From NCBI GenBank assembly GCA_030650395.1, contig JAUSDY010000016.1, positions 176,896-240,895 of the forward strand: a stretch of 64,000 bases of DNA, read 5' to 3'. Under the pieces are notes generated by a model that was not told the DNA's origin, ran no database searches, and worked only from the letters and a program-made list of their open reading frames with translations. Each line of letters opens with the position of its first letter. Positions within the stretch are counted from its first letter, which is position 1. This DNA is from Acidobacteriota bacterium (GTDB taxonomy: Bacteria > Acidobacteriota > Vicinamibacteria > Vicinamibacterales > UBA2999). Below, piece after piece: positions 47,403 to 57,031 of the stretch. The translations under genes and the position numbers were made by a program.

Positions 47403-49141
47403 GACGAGGGACTCCTTTGAATGGCCGACGCGGCCAGCGCGTCGAACAGGTACTGCTCGATCTCCGCGGCGGTGGCCAGCGTCAGCACATGGCCGGCCAG
47501 CTTGCGCGCGTCGGCGGCGTTGAGCTCCTGCACCACCTGGCGGACGATCGGGATGGCGCCCGGCGTCATGCTGAATTCGGTGAGGCCGAGGCCGACCAGC
47601 AATCCGACCAGCGCCGGATCCGACGCCATCTCACCGCAGAGGGACACCGGAATCTTGCGGTGGCTCGCGGCGCGCCGCACCGTCCGGATCAAGCGCAGCA
47701 CGGCCGGGTGCAGCGGTTCGTAGAGATCAGACACGCGATCGTCGGTGCGATCCACAGCCAGGCAGAATTGGATCAGATCGTTGGTGCCGATGGTAAAGAA
47801 GTCGACCTCCGGCGCCAGCAGATCGGCGGCGATCGCGGCTGACGGTACTTCGATCATCGCGCCGACCTTGATCTGCCTCGCCGTCGCGTCGACGCCCAGC
47901 TCGCGCATGACGTCGTTCAATATCGCGCGGGCCTGCCGCACCTCTTCGACCGCGCTGACGAACGGAAACATGATCCGCAGCGGACCATGCGCCGAGGCGC
48001 GGACCAGCGCGCGCAGCTGCGTCCGAAGCACCTCGGGATTGGCGAGGCCGAGGCGAAGGCCGCGCAGTCCGGGACGCGTGCGGCGCCGCTCCGGCCCTTG
48101 CGGCGTGCTGAACTGGCGCTCGTCGAGGTCGAAGGTGCGGATGGTGACCGGGCGCGGCGCGACCTGTTCGATCAGGCTGCGATAGATCGCATACTGCGCG
48201 TCTTCGGTGGCGGCATCGAGCGAACGACCCGACAGCATGAACTCGGATCGGTAGAGGCCGACGCCCTCGGCGCCGTGGGCATTGAGGAATGGCAGATCCT
48301 CGAGCAGCTCGATGTTGGCCTCGAGCCTGATCCGCACGCCGTCGGTCGTCGAAACCGGGCCGATCTCATTCTGGGAAATGGCGGCGCGCCGCGGCCGTGC
48401 CGCCCGCCGGTGCGCGTCGTCGATCTGTTCGGGCGTGGGCGCCACCACCAGCTCGCCGGTCGTGCCGTCGAGCACCACGGGAGTGCCGGCGGCAATCCGG
48501 ATCGACGCGTCGTGCAGGCCGACGATCGCAGGGACCTTCAGCGAGCGCGCGAGAATTGCCGTGTGGTACGTGCGGCTGCCTGCGTCGGTCGCAAACGCCT
48601 GCACGCGGCTCCAATCAAGCTGCGCCGCCACCGATGCCGTCAGCTCGTCGGCGATCAGCACCGACGGGCCATCGATCTGGCTGAGGAGCTCCTTCGGGCC
48701 CTTCGCGCCATGGCGCAGGTTGAGGCGGAGCCGCCCGGCGACATCGGCGACGTCGTTCTCACGCTCGCGGAGATACGGATCCTCCATCGACATGAAGACG
48801 AGATAGAGCTCTTCGTAGGCGCGGTGCACCGCCCACGCGGCGTTGACGCGCTCGCCGCGCACGATCGCTTCGGCGCGGCCGACCAGCATCGGGTCGTCGA
48901 GCATCAGCAACTGCGCATCGAACAGCGCCGCCAGCTCGGAGCCGCGCCCCTGGTTCAACCGGCCGCGGATGTCCTGCAGCTGCTGGCGCGAGTCGGCTTG
49001 TGCCTGGTGCAGCGCCGCCACTTCCCGCTCGACGCGATCGGGCGGAATGGGAAAGCGCATCACTTCGGTGCGCTGCGTGAGCACGACCGCGCGGCCCAGC
49101 ACCACGCCTGGCGAGACGCCGATGCCGGTCAGGCGTTCCAC
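47399..49141 (-). CDS. ptsI: PTS enzyme I (phosphoenolpyruvate-protein phosphotransferase)
   Basis: Takes phosphate from phosphoenolpyruvate and passes it to HPr. The 580-residue length is standard. The phosphorylated histidine lies in GSRTYHTAILARSL. Motifs of the PEP-binding barrel follow: RTFDLDERQF, MFPFVSAVEEV and the catalytic SLCGEMASDP. The GTG at 49141 gives the canonical MERLTGIGVSPG start and overlaps the HPr gene by 13 bases; an ATG 36 bases upstream is less likely. No sugar permease genes are nearby. Confidence 0.93.
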   Translation of the reverse strand: MERLTGIGVSPGVVLGRAVVLTQRTEVMRFPIPPDRVEREVAALHQAQADSRQQLQDIRGRLNQGRGSELAALFDAQLLMLDDPMLVGRAEAIVRGERVNAAWAVHRAYEELYLVFMSMEDPYLRERENDVADVAGRLRLNLRHGAKGPKELLSQIDGPSVLIADELTASVAAQLDWSRVQAFATDAGSRTYHTAILARSLKVPAIVGLHDASIRIAAGTPVVLDGTTGELVVAPTPEQIDDAHRRAARPRRAAISQNEIGPVSTTDGVRIRLEANIELLEDLPFLNAHGAEGVGLYRSEFMLSGRSLDAATEDAQYAIYRSLIEQVAPRPVTIRTFDLDERQFSTPQGPERRRTRPGLRGLRLGLANPEVLRTQLRALVRASAHGPLRIMFPFVSAVEEVRQARAILNDVMRELGVDATARQIKVGAMIEVPSAAIAADLLAPEVDFFTIGTNDLIQFCLAVDRTDDRVSDLYEPLHPAVLRLIRTVRRAASHRKIPVSLCGEMASDPALVGLLVGLGLTEFSMTPGAIPIVRQVVQELNAADARKLAGHVLTLATAAEIEQYLFDALAASAIQRSPSS

Positions 49142-49407
49142 GGTTCTTCTCCAAAGGCGTGTTCGACCAGCCGGCACAGCGTGTCGGCGGCTTCGGCCTC
49201 ATCCGGCCCGTCGGCGGCGATCGTGATGGTCGTGCCGGCGCCGGCGGCGAGCAGCAGGATGCCCATGATGCTCTTGCCATCCATGGTCCTGCCGTCACGC
49301 GACACCCGAACCTGCGACACGTAGCGCGTCGCGGCGTGCACGAACTTCGCCGCCGCGCGCGCGTGCAGCCCCAGGCGATTCCGAATCACACACTGCCGCG
49401 TGGTCAT
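49129..49407 (-). CDS. ptsH: HPr phosphocarrier protein
   Basis: A 92-residue phosphocarrier. The phosphorylated His15 lies in NRLGLHARAAAKFV, and Ser46, the site for HPr kinase, lies in DGKSIMGILLLAAG. Both sites are present, which fits the hprK gene in the same operon. It overlaps ptsI and the EIIA gene at its two ends. Confidence 0.95.
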   Translation of the reverse strand: MTTRQCVIRNRLGLHARAAAKFVHAATRYVSQVRVSRDGRTMDGKSIMGILLLAAGAGTTITIAADGPDEAEAADTLCRLVEHAFGEEPWNA

Positions 49408-49835
49408 TCCTTGGGTTCCGATTCCCCCGAAGCTGTCGAACCTTTCAGTAGATCCGACGCGACCCAGATCGCGTTGCGGCCGTGCTCGCGCAGCAGCCGC
49501 GCAATGTCGGTGAGGCGGGCACCGTCCTGCAGGCTCGCCGCCTTGATCAGCATCGGCAGGTTCACGCCGGTCACGACCTCCACCGCATCGTCTGCCAGAA
49601 ACGTGATCCCGAGGTTCGACGGCGTGCCGCCGAACATGTCGGTGGCGATCAATACTCCGCCCGGCGCCTTGACGCGCTCAATCGCGGCGGCAATCTCGCC
49701 GCGGGCGTCCTGGACATCTTCATGCCAGCCGATCGACACCGCCGAGAAATTCGGCAGGTCACCGACGATGGTTTCGGCGGCGTTGACCAGCTCGGTCGCG
49801 AGCTGGCCGTGCGTGACGACCACGACACCAATCAT
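49404..49835 (-). CDS. PTS EIIA, mannose family
   Basis: A 143-residue EIIA-Man-like domain. The phosphorylated His9 lies in VVVVTHGQLATEL, followed by DMFGGTPSNLGITFL, typical of the family. No EIIB, EIIC or EIID gene is present here, so the protein probably has a regulatory rather than a transport role, as proposed for orphan EIIA proteins in other bacteria. It overlaps rapZ and ptsH by four bases. Confidence 0.9.
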   Translation of the reverse strand: MIGVVVVTHGQLATELVNAAETIVGDLPNFSAVSIGWHEDVQDARGEIAAAIERVKAPGGVLIATDMFGGTPSNLGITFLADDAVEVVTGVNLPMLIKAASLQDGARLTDIARLLREHGRNAIWVASDLLKGSTASGESEPKE

Positions 49836-50725
49836 CGTTCCCTCGTGAGGTCGCGGTGGCGCACGCGCGACTGGACCCCTTTAATGCCGCTGAGCTCGCG
49901 CTTGAGCGCCTCGGCGAAGTAGACCGATCGATGCCGGCCGCCCGTGCAGCCGATGGCGACGGTGAGGTAGCTCTTGCCCTCTTCGACGTAGAGCGGCACC
50001 AGCCATCGCAGCAGCGAGGTCAGGCGCTTGATGGCCGCGCGTGCCGTGGGCTGGCGGCGGATGTAGGCCGCGACCGCGGGGTCCTTGCCGGTTTGCGGCC
50101 GCAGCGCGGGCACCCAGTGCGGGTTCTTCAAGAACCGCACGTCGAACATCAGGTCGGCTTCAGCCGGCGGGCCCGACGTAAACCCGAAGCTCATGAACGT
50201 CAGCACCAGCTTCGAGGCCTGCTTCTTGCCGCTGACCATCTCGAGCAGCGCTTGCCGCAGCTCGTGGACGTTCAGCTTCGTGGTGTCGATCACCTTGTCG
50301 GCCAGCGCCTTGATGCCGCGCAGCGTGGCGCGCTCTTCCGACAGGCCTTCGGTCACCGGGCGATCCGGCGCCAGCGGATGCGGGCGGCGTGACGCGCTGA
50401 AGCGGCGGACGAGCTCGGCGTGATCCGCTTCCAGGAAGATCAGCCGCGGCGCCAGCCGTTTGTTCGTCTTGAGTTTCCGATAGACCTTCGGGAAATCGCT
50501 GACGAAGCGCGGCTCGCGGATGTCCATCACCACCGCGACGCGGTAATGCTCCGACTGGCGCTCGCTGAGCTCCGCCATCACCGGCAGCAGCGAGACCGGC
50601 AGGTTATCGACGCAGTAGTAGCCGAGGTCTTCGAGCGCGCGAATGGCTTGCGACTTGCCCGAGCCCGACAGCCCGGTCAGCACGATGAAACGCGCGTCGG
50701 TCGGGCGCTTGCGCGTCTTGCTCAC
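49832..50725 (-). CDS. rapZ: RapZ nucleotide-binding regulator
   Basis: A 297-residue P-loop protein. The N-terminal Walker A is LTGLSGSGKSQAIRALEDLG, and the C-terminal domain contains VAIGCTGGRHRSVYFAEAL, a conserved ligand and RNA-binding patch. In enterobacteria RapZ senses glucosamine-6-phosphate and controls decay of the small RNA for glmS. The genetic link to nagB and murQ is only within the window, not the same operon. It overlaps hprK and EIIA by four bases. Confidence 0.94.
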   Translation of the reverse strand: MSKTRKRPTDARFIVLTGLSGSGKSQAIRALEDLGYYCVDNLPVSLLPVMAELSERQSEHYRVAVVMDIREPRFVSDFPKVYRKLKTNKRLAPRLIFLEADHAELVRRFSASRRPHPLAPDRPVTEGLSEERATLRGIKALADKVIDTTKLNVHELRQALLEMVSGKKQASKLVLTFMSFGFTSGPPAEADLMFDVRFLKNPHWVPALRPQTGKDPAVAAYIRRQPTARAAIKRLTSLLRWLVPLYVEEGKSYLTVAIGCTGGRHRSVYFAEALKRELSGIKGVQSRVRHRDLTRER

Positions 50726-51738
50726 GCCACGCCTCCGGGCTCGGTCTCGTCGTCTTCCTCGGGCGGCTGGTTGGTGAGGTGCTTGGGCGCTGGTGTGGTG
50801 GTCAGGCTGGCATCGAGGCGCTTGACCAGCTCGCGCGCTGCGTTGACGCCGCGCACCCGCAGCAGCTGGTTGCGCGCCGCGACTTCGACGAGGATCGCCA
50901 GGTTGCGTCCCGGCCCCACCGGCATCCGGATCAGCGGCACCTTCAGGCCGATCAACTCGTACAAGGCATCGTCCAGGCCGAGGCGGTCGTACTCACGGTT
51001 CGAGTCCCAGCGGTCGAGTTGCACGACCAGTTCGATCCGCTTCGAGGTCCGCGTTGACGCCACGCCGAAGAGATCGCGGATGTTGATCAAGCCAAGTCCC
51101 CGCACTTCCATGTGGTGGCGCGTCAGCTCGGGACATGCGCCGATGACGATCGACTCGGCACGGCGGCGCACTTCCACCGTGTCGTCCGCGACGAGCCGAT
51201 GGCCGCGCACCACGAGGTCGAGCGCGCACTCGCTTTTGCCGATGCCGCTCTCCCCCACGATCAAGACGCCGAGCCCCAGGATGTCGAGCAGCACGCCGTG
51301 GATGATCTCGCGGACCGCCAGCCGGTCTTCGAGGATCGCGGTGAGCTTGCCGATCGCCGTCGCGGTCGGCACGGACGTCCGCAGAATCGGCACGTCGGCC
51401 CGCTCGCCTTCGATTGTCACCTCGGGTGGCAGCTCCGCGCCGCCGGTCACGAGCAGGCACGGCAGGTGCGCCGAAAAAGAATTCACGAGAGCAAGGCGCC
51501 GGGTCGCGGGGTCGAGGCTTTCGAGGAACCGCACTTCACTGTCGCCGAACAACAGGATGCGTCCCGCCTGCAGGTATTCATGAAACCCGGCGAGGGCCAG
51601 GCCGGTCTTCTGGATGTAGGGGCTGGTGATGAGGCGCTCGAGGCCGCGCGCGCCGGCCAGCAGATCGATGGAGAGGCCGACCGACTCGGGCCGTGCGTCG
51701 AGCAGGCCGCGAACCGTGATGGTCGGGGTGATGGACAT
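50722..51738 (-). CDS. hprK: HPr kinase/phosphorylase
   Basis: Phosphorylates and dephosphorylates HPr on Ser46. The 338-residue length is standard. The Walker A is LIVGESGIGKSECALDLV, and the signature EVRGLGLINIRDLFG is present. The N-terminal domain (about 1-135) is conserved in length. Together with RapZ, EIIA-Man and RpoN it forms the kind of operon described in proteobacteria and related groups. Confidence 0.95.
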   Translation of the reverse strand: MSITPTITVRGLLDARPESVGLSIDLLAGARGLERLITSPYIQKTGLALAGFHEYLQAGRILLFGDSEVRFLESLDPATRRLALVNSFSAHLPCLLVTGGAELPPEVTIEGERADVPILRTSVPTATAIGKLTAILEDRLAVREIIHGVLLDILGLGVLIVGESGIGKSECALDLVVRGHRLVADDTVEVRRRAESIVIGACPELTRHHMEVRGLGLINIRDLFGVASTRTSKRIELVVQLDRWDSNREYDRLGLDDALYELIGLKVPLIRMPVGPGRNLAILVEVAARNQLLRVRGVNAARELVKRLDASLTTTPAPKHLTNQPPEEDDETEPGGVA

Positions 51739-51745
51739 CGAGGTG

Positions 51746-53179
51746 TTAGAAGAGCACCTTCCGCTGGTTCGAGGTTGGAATCTTCAGCTCCTCGCGGTAC
51801 TTCGCGATGGTGCGGCGCGCCAGCATCAGCCCTTCGCGCTGCAGGATGTTGACGATCTTCGAATCGCTCAGCGGCTTCTTCGGATCCTCGCCCTCGATGA
51901 TCTTCTTGATGCGGTTCTTGATCGTCACCGACGACACGGCGTCGCCGTACGAGCTGCTGATGCCGCTGTGGAAGAAGTACTTCATCTCGAACACGCCCTG
52001 GGGCGTGTGCATGTACTTGTTGGTCACCACGCGGCTGACCGTGGACTCGTGCATGCCGATGTCGTTGGCGACGTCGCGCAGCACCAGCGGCCGCAGGTGC
52101 TCGATGCCGTGGTCGAGGAAATCGCGCTGGAAGTTGCAGATGCTGGTCGCGACCTTATGAATCGTCTTCTGGCGCTGCTCGACCGACTTGATCAGCCAGA
52201 GCGCCGAGCGGAACTTGTCTTTCACGTAGGCGCGGGTCTCGTCGCTGTTCTCCGCCGCGCCCTTGTCGAGCAGCCGGCGATACGTCGGGCTGATCCGCAG
52301 CTGCGGCAGGCCGTCCTCGTTCAGCACCGCGACGTACTGATCCTCGACCTTGATGATGTAGACGTCGGGGATCACATACTGCGACGGCTGCGGATTGAAG
52401 CGGCTGCCGGGCTTGGGGTCGAGGCGCTGGATGATCTCGACGTGATGCTTGAGGTCTTCGATGCTCAGCCCGAGCTTGCGGGCGAGGTCCGGCATCTGGT
52501 GGTTGTGCAGCAGGCGCAGGTGCTCGCTGACGATTTTCTCCACCGGCGTGCCTTCGAGGTGCAGGTGCTTGATCTGCAGCGTCAGGCATTCCTGCAGGTC
52601 GCGCGCCGCGACGCCGATCGGGTCGAAGTCCTGGATCAGGCGCAGCGCCTTCTCCACATCCTCCACCGGCCAGGGGCCCATCGACGCGATTTCGTCCACC
52701 GAGGCGACCAGGTAGCCGTCGTCATCAAGATTACCGATGATGGCTTCGCCGATCTCACGGATCGATTCGGCCTCGGTCTGGAGCGACAGCTGCCATTCGA
52801 GGTGGTCCGTCAGCGAAGAGCTGGTGGACAGCGTGTTTTCGATCGGCGGCAGCTCTTTGACTTCCTGCGGCGCGCGCGGGCGATAGCCGTCGTCGAGGTA
52901 GTCGCCGAAGAAATACTCGTAGTCGGCGTCGTCCCAGGTGTCGGTCTTGTCTGCCTGGGCCTTGAGCTCGCCCTCTTTTTCGGCGGCCTGGACCGGCTCC
53001 GCTGCCTGGAGGTCCTCGGTCGGGACCTCTTCGAGCAGGGGATTCTCGACGACCTCCTGGTTGAGGAGGTCGGCCAGTTCCAAGGTCGACATTGGGAGAA
53101 GCTTGATCGCCTGTTGGAGCGAAGGCGTAAGAATCAGCTTCTGTGCGAGCCTCGTCTGAAGCTTCTGCTGGATGGCCAT
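51746..53179 (-). CDS. rpoN: RNA polymerase sigma-54 factor
   Basis: A 477-residue sigma factor. Region I is Gln/Leu-rich (KLILTPSLQQAIKLLPMSTLELADLL). The acidic region II covers about 55-115. Region III includes the core-binding part and the helix-turn-helix (MHESTVSRVVTNKYMHTP), and the RpoN box RRTIAKYREELKIP is near the C-terminus. It needs AAA+ activators; none is encoded in the window. hprK begins seven bases downstream. Confidence 0.96.
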   Translation of the reverse strand: MAIQQKLQTRLAQKLILTPSLQQAIKLLPMSTLELADLLNQEVVENPLLEEVPTEDLQAAEPVQAAEKEGELKAQADKTDTWDDADYEYFFGDYLDDGYRPRAPQEVKELPPIENTLSTSSSLTDHLEWQLSLQTEAESIREIGEAIIGNLDDDGYLVASVDEIASMGPWPVEDVEKALRLIQDFDPIGVAARDLQECLTLQIKHLHLEGTPVEKIVSEHLRLLHNHQMPDLARKLGLSIEDLKHHVEIIQRLDPKPGSRFNPQPSQYVIPDVYIIKVEDQYVAVLNEDGLPQLRISPTYRRLLDKGAAENSDETRAYVKDKFRSALWLIKSVEQRQKTIHKVATSICNFQRDFLDHGIEHLRPLVLRDVANDIGMHESTVSRVVTNKYMHTPQGVFEMKYFFHSGISSSYGDAVSSVTIKNRIKKIIEGEDPKKPLSDSKIVNILQREGLMLARRTIAKYREELKIPTSNQRKVLF

Positions 53180-53187
53180 GGCCTCTA

Positions 53188-53296
53188 GTGGAGCGTATCA
53201 ACGATTTCGCAAGTACGAGCATCGTCGCTCGCACAACGTTCTGGGGCCGTTCCTACGGAACGGCCCGCTGGCACGCTCGAACATACACTCCATTAA
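53188..53296 (+). repeat. Interspersed 105-bp element, copy 2
   Basis: Counterpart of 25165-25274 in opposite orientation. The identical blocks are the first 18 bases and the 26 bases around the GGGCCGTTCC palindrome (53244-53266). It fills the gap between lptB and rpoN. Confidence 0.8.
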
Positions 53297-53302
53297 TACA
53301 TC

Positions 53303-54031
53303 TTAGTCCAGCCGGAAATCGGCCCCGAGGTATATCCGCCGGACTTCCTCGTCGGCAGCCAGCGCGGCCGGTGTTCCGCTGCGAAAAATCGCGCCGTCGG
53401 TGACGATATAGGCGCGGTCGGTGATCTTCAGGGTCTGCAGCACGTTGTGGTCGGTGATGAGCACCCCGATGCCGCGAGCCCTGAGGTGGAAGATGATTTT
53501 CTGAATTTCGGTCACCGCGATGGGGTCGATGCCGGCGAACGGCTCGTCCAGCAGGATGAAGCGGGGCGAGATCACGAGCGCGCGGGTAATCTCCGCCCTG
53601 CGGCGCTCGCCGCCCGACAACGTGTAGGCCGGTGATTTCGCCAGCGGCGCAAGGTTGAGCTCGGCGAGCAGCTCGCCCAGCCGGGCCTTGCGGGCGGCCG
53701 AATCCAGGTCGAGCGTCTCGAGGATCGCGAGAATGTTCTGCTCGACCGTCAGGCCCCGGAAGATCGACGGCTCCTGCGGCAGGTAGCCAATGCCCTTGCG
53801 CGCGCGCACGTACATCGGGTCATCGGTCAGGTCGACGCCATCGAGCGTGACGCGGCCCGAATCCGGCGCCGTCAGGCCGACCGTCATATAGAAGATCGTG
53901 GTCTTGCCGGCCCCGTTCGGGCCGAGCAAACCGACGACCTCCGCTGAATTCACCTCGAGGCTCACGCCGCGAACTACCGTGCGGCCGCCGTAAGACTTGG
54001 TGAGCTCGTGCGTGCGGAGTGTCGAGGCCAT
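53303..54031 (-). CDS. lptB: LptB, ATPase of the lipopolysaccharide exporter
   Basis: An ABC ATPase (242 aa). Walker A is [15 protein letters not shown], the signature [16 protein letters not shown], Walker [18 protein letters not shown] and the H-loop [11 protein letters not shown]. The [10 protein letters not shown] and [16 protein letters not shown] segments are typical of LptB. Its start overlaps the LptC/LptA stop by one base (TAATG), so the two are translationally coupled. It pairs with the LptFG fusion encoded at 30974. Confidence 0.95.
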   Translation of the reverse strand: MASTLRTHELTKSYGGRTVVRGVSLEVNSAEVVGLLGPNGAGKTTIFYMTVGLTAPDSGRVTLDGVDLTDDPMYVRARKGIGYLPQEPSIFRGLTVEQNILAILETLDLDSAARKARLGELLAELNLAPLAKSPAYTLSGGERRRAEITRALVISPRFILLDEPFAGIDPIAVTEIQKIIFHLRARGIGVLITDHNVLQTLKITDRAYIVTDGAIFRSGTPAALAADEEVRRIYLGADFRLD

Positions 54032-56133
54032 TACTTGGGGGGCGCCGAGGGACACTTGCCGCCGCTCTTGGCCTGCGTGCGGATCTCCTGGTTGCCGTCG
54101 ACGATGACTCTATCGGACGACTTGAAGAAGGTCAACGTTCTGCCGGTGGTTTCCTGGCAGTCGGCGTCGATCATCCTGACCGGCGCGCCGAGCACGACGT
54201 ACTTGTCGTCGGCGGGCACGTGCGACAACTTTGTGCCGGTGACGGTGCGCTTGTCGACGGTGGCCGTCACGGCGCCGGTGGCTTCGAGCCGCTCCAGCGT
54301 GTTCTCGCCCGCCGCGAGGAACAGGTCGAGCGTGTCGGCGTGAAGGTCGCTTTGGCTGCCGGCGAGATGCGCCAGCGTGCGATAGGTCGCTTGCCGGGCC
54401 TGGTCGGTGTAGGTAAACGAGCCGGCCCGGCCGATCATCGGCGGGATCGGCGCACCGGGCTTGGCGTCTTTCTCGGCAATCAGCAGCGTGGTGATCACCT
54501 TGCCTGTGACGATCAGATCGCCCTTCGTTTCATCGAGCGTGATGGCATCGCCGTTGATTTGCGTGTCGCCCTGGAACAACCGCGCCTGCCCCGCGTACTC
54601 GCCCTTGCGCGACGCTTCGTCATAGGTGAGCTTGTCGGCGATCACGTTGACCGGGTCCTTGTCCTGCAGCAGTCCAGGCCTCTTGGCCGCCGGCGCGTTA
54701 CCGGTTGGCTTCTTCGACGGCTGCAATACGCTCTGCACTTTGCCGGAGGCGACCATCTTGCGGGGCGAGAGCGTCACGTCGATCCGATCCGCGTCGATCG
54801 TGAGGGTGTCGTCCTTGATCTGCGGCACCGCGGCGCCTTCCCTGCCGGTGAGCTCGAGCTGACCGGCGGCGATCTTATAAGTGGCGTTGGCGCTGCTGGC
54901 GCGCATGGCGCCGTCTTCGAACACGAAGGTCCGCGTGAACTTCGCTTCGTTCAGCGTGCCAGCGGCGGGGTCGAGTGACGCATCGAGGTTGCGCGATCGA
55001 GCGGTGCGAGCGCCTTGCGTCTTCGTGGCCGCTTCGTCGTAGGAGACACCCTCGCTGAAGTTCATGGTGTTCAAGCCCTGCGCGGCGCCGGCTGCGGTGA
55101 GGGCGGTCGATTTGATGGTGCGCGCGGCGGTCTCGGCTGTAGCGGGCAGCGTGACTTCCACCTTATCCCGCGCAGAGAGGCTGCTGACCGAGTCGTCTGG
55201 TGCCAGGGCGATGTCCATGTTGCCGGCTTGCAGTCGTTGGCCCGGCGACGCGCCCTTGGTGGCGAGCTGAATATCGGCCTGCCCGGCGAGCGTGGCGTGT
55301 TGCAGCGACCGGCCATCTTCGCGGTAGTCGAGGTTCATGTCGGTGGCCGAAAGTGACTTCAACAGGCCCATGCCGGCGCCGCCGGTGACGCGCGAGTTGC
55401 CGCGCAGCTCGATGTAGTCGGATTCGTCGCGATCGGGAAACAACGTGACGGTCGCCTCGTTCGCGTCGGTGACCTGCCCGTCGCGCTCCATGTGCATGGT
55501 GCGCTCCAGGCGCATGTAGCGATCGCGGCGCGCGAAGCCGAAGCCGCCGGCGGTGAGCTTGGCCGCGCCCGCGCCGCCCGCGGGAGCGAAGTTCACCACG
55601 GCCTGATCCAGGATCCAGAGCGTGTCGCGCTGCTCGTCGTAGGTAAAACCGACGCCGGTGCCCGACATGCGCCCACGCGCGAACTTCACCGGCCCGGGTA
55701 CTTTGACGATCTTCTCGGTCTCGGCGTAGCTGGCGCTCTGGCCGTACGCGGTCAGGCCATCGCTGGTCTCGAGCTTGACGTCGCCCGCGACATCGAACGA
55801 GCTCTGATCCTTGCCGAGGAACATCTCCTTACCGGTGACGGTAAAGTTGCGGCCGCCGCGGTTATCGACCTTGATGCGGACGACAAAGAGCTTGGTCTGT
55901 CCGCTTTCGTAGGATTCCTGGCGCTCGAACTCGATCCGCAGATCCTGGCTGGAGCCTTTGAGCTGGATGGCGTCGCCGCCCTTGGTGATGACGGTCACCT
56001 TGTCGGGGAGCTTCTCCACGGCCGCAGGCGCGACGCGTGCTTCGCGGGGCCGCAGCGTGTAGCCCACGGCGCCGATCACGCCGACGACCACCACGGCGAG
56101 CACCGCCCGCGTACGCTTTTGCCACGAAGTCAC
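54031..56133 (-). CDS. LptC-LptA-type fusion protein (periplasmic lipopolysaccharide bridge)
   Basis: A 700-residue protein with an N-terminal membrane anchor ([17 protein letters not shown]) and then a series of OstA/LptA-like beta-jellyroll repeats. The first part looks like LptC. Later repeats carry the LptA pattern: [44 protein letters not shown] and [29 protein letters not shown]. LptC and LptA are usually separate proteins of about 190 residues each; here several bridge units seem joined into one chain spanning the periplasm. lptB follows directly. Confidence 0.82.
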   Translation of the reverse strand: MTSWQKRTRAVLAVVVVGVIGAVGYTLRPREARVAPAAVEKLPDKVTVITKGGDAIQLKGSSQDLRIEFERQESYESGQTKLFVVRIKVDNRGGRNFTVTGKEMFLGKDQSSFDVAGDVKLETSDGLTAYGQSASYAETEKIVKVPGPVKFARGRMSGTGVGFTYDEQRDTLWILDQAVVNFAPAGGAGAAKLTAGGFGFARRDRYMRLERTMHMERDGQVTDANEATVTLFPDRDESDYIELRGNSRVTGGAGMGLLKSLSATDMNLDYREDGRSLQHATLAGQADIQLATKGASPGQRLQAGNMDIALAPDDSVSSLSARDKVEVTLPATAETAARTIKSTALTAAGAAQGLNTMNFSEGVSYDEAATKTQGARTARSRNLDASLDPAAGTLNEAKFTRTFVFEDGAMRASSANATYKIAAGQLELTGREGAAVPQIKDDTLTIDADRIDVTLSPRKMVASGKVQSVLQPSKKPTGNAPAAKRPGLLQDKDPVNVIADKLTYDEASRKGEYAGQARLFQGDTQINGDAITLDETKGDLIVTGKVITTLLIAEKDAKPGAPIPPMIGRAGSFTYTDQARQATYRTLAHLAGSQSDLHADTLDLFLAAGENTLERLEATGAVTATVDKRTVTGTKLSHVPADDKYVVLGAPVRMIDADCQETTGRTLTFFKSSDRVIVDGNQEIRTQAKSGGKCPSAPPK

Positions 56134-56348
56134 GACTCAGATTGTACCAACACCCGAGGCCGCAGACGGCGCAGATCTCAGACGGGCCGCAGATGACACA
56201 GATGACGCAGATCTCAAACCAAGAATGCGGACTTCAACTGAACAAAGTGTCGCCGTTCAAGTGTCGACGACTATACGGTAAGCATCGGCAAGATTTCGTT
56301 ACGAACACGGCAGCAACAAACGCGCTCCCGTTTGCCCAGAGGTCAGCC
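56134..56348. other. Gap with GCAGATNNCA-type repeats, no gene seen
   Basis: Bases 56156-56217 contain CAGATGACACAGATGACGCAGATC-like units, with a period of about 9 bases. The rest shows no convincing frame or attC site. It marks the left border of the accessory region. Confidence 0.5.
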
Positions 56349-56687
56349 TCAGCCAAGCTCCAGAACTGTGGCTTCTTCCTGCTCCGCAAAATGGACCACA
56401 TCCTGGTACCGGAGTCGAAGCAATTGAGCGATGTCGGCCGTTCGACAGTTACCCAACCGAATCCAAATGAACTTCGGGGGCGCGCCACGCAGGACGGCCA
56501 ATCGGTGAAAATCTCCGTCCTTGCTGACTATCAAGCACTCGCGCTCGCGCGCCAGCTCCCAGACGGTCGAATCGGCCGCCCTTCCGTGCCCGAGCAGTCG
56601 GACGTGGAGCGCGTGCGGAAACAAATCCGCGAGCGTGACACACAACCGCTCCGAGAGTGGCTCGTCGAAAAGGAGCCGTACTGCCAT
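56349..56687 (-). CDS. DUF5615 PIN-like toxin
   Basis: A 112-residue protein of the DUF5615 family, a PIN-like nuclease group paired with DUF433 proteins. Typical elements are MAVRLLFDEPLSERLC with the first acidic residue, LIVSKDGDFHRL with the central Asp pair, and PPKFIWIRLGNC. The start at 56687 follows the DUF433 stop after one base (TGAGATG). The pair is a probable type II toxin-antitoxin module. Left of it I see no attC site, so it may not be a cassette. Confidence 0.8.
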   Translation of the reverse strand: MAVRLLFDEPLSERLCVTLADLFPHALHVRLLGHGRAADSTVWELARERECLIVSKDGDFHRLAVLRGAPPKFIWIRLGNCRTADIAQLLRLRYQDVVHFAEQEEATVLELG

Positions 56688-56688
56688 C

Positions 56689-56916
56689 TCATGCAGCCGG
56701 TGTGCTGAGACTGCGCCGTTCACGTTCGGCAGCGTAGACAAGACATGCCCGGATGTCGTCACCCGACAATTGCGGAAAATCGTTCAGAATCTCAGTTTCC
56801 GACATGCCGCCGGCGAGGTAGTCCAGGACGTCGCCCACCGTGATTCGAGTCCCCCGAATGCAGGGCTTTCCGAACCGGATATTCGGATCCACCGTGACGC
56901 GTTCCAGCAGATTCAT
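56689..56916 (-). CDS. DUF433 antitoxin
   Basis: A 75-residue DUF433 protein: DPNIRFGKPCIRGTRITVGDVLDYLAGGMSETEILNDFPQL is a near-complete family signature. These proteins are helix-turn-helix-like and pair with DUF5615. Its 5' end lies 50 bases from attC1. Confidence 0.85.
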   Translation of the reverse strand: MNLLERVTVDPNIRFGKPCIRGTRITVGDVLDYLAGGMSETEILNDFPQLSGDDIRACLVYAAERERRSLSTPAA

Positions 56917-56965
56917 GCCTGCAGTCTACGGGTAATGAAGCTTTCCTGCAAAGTGCGGCGTGTCG

Positions 56966-57031
56966 GCCCAACGGACAGGACTGACCCGCGGCGCGTGCAT
57001 TTCGCGCCGTCGGGTCCAGTCCGTGTTAGGC
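56966..57031 (-). other. attC1 recombination site
   Basis: GCCCAAC (56966) and GTTAGGC (57025) enclose arms GGACT-GACCCG-CGGCGCG and the complement, with bulged G and A on the right arm. The BrnA stop codon falls inside it. Confidence 0.85.
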
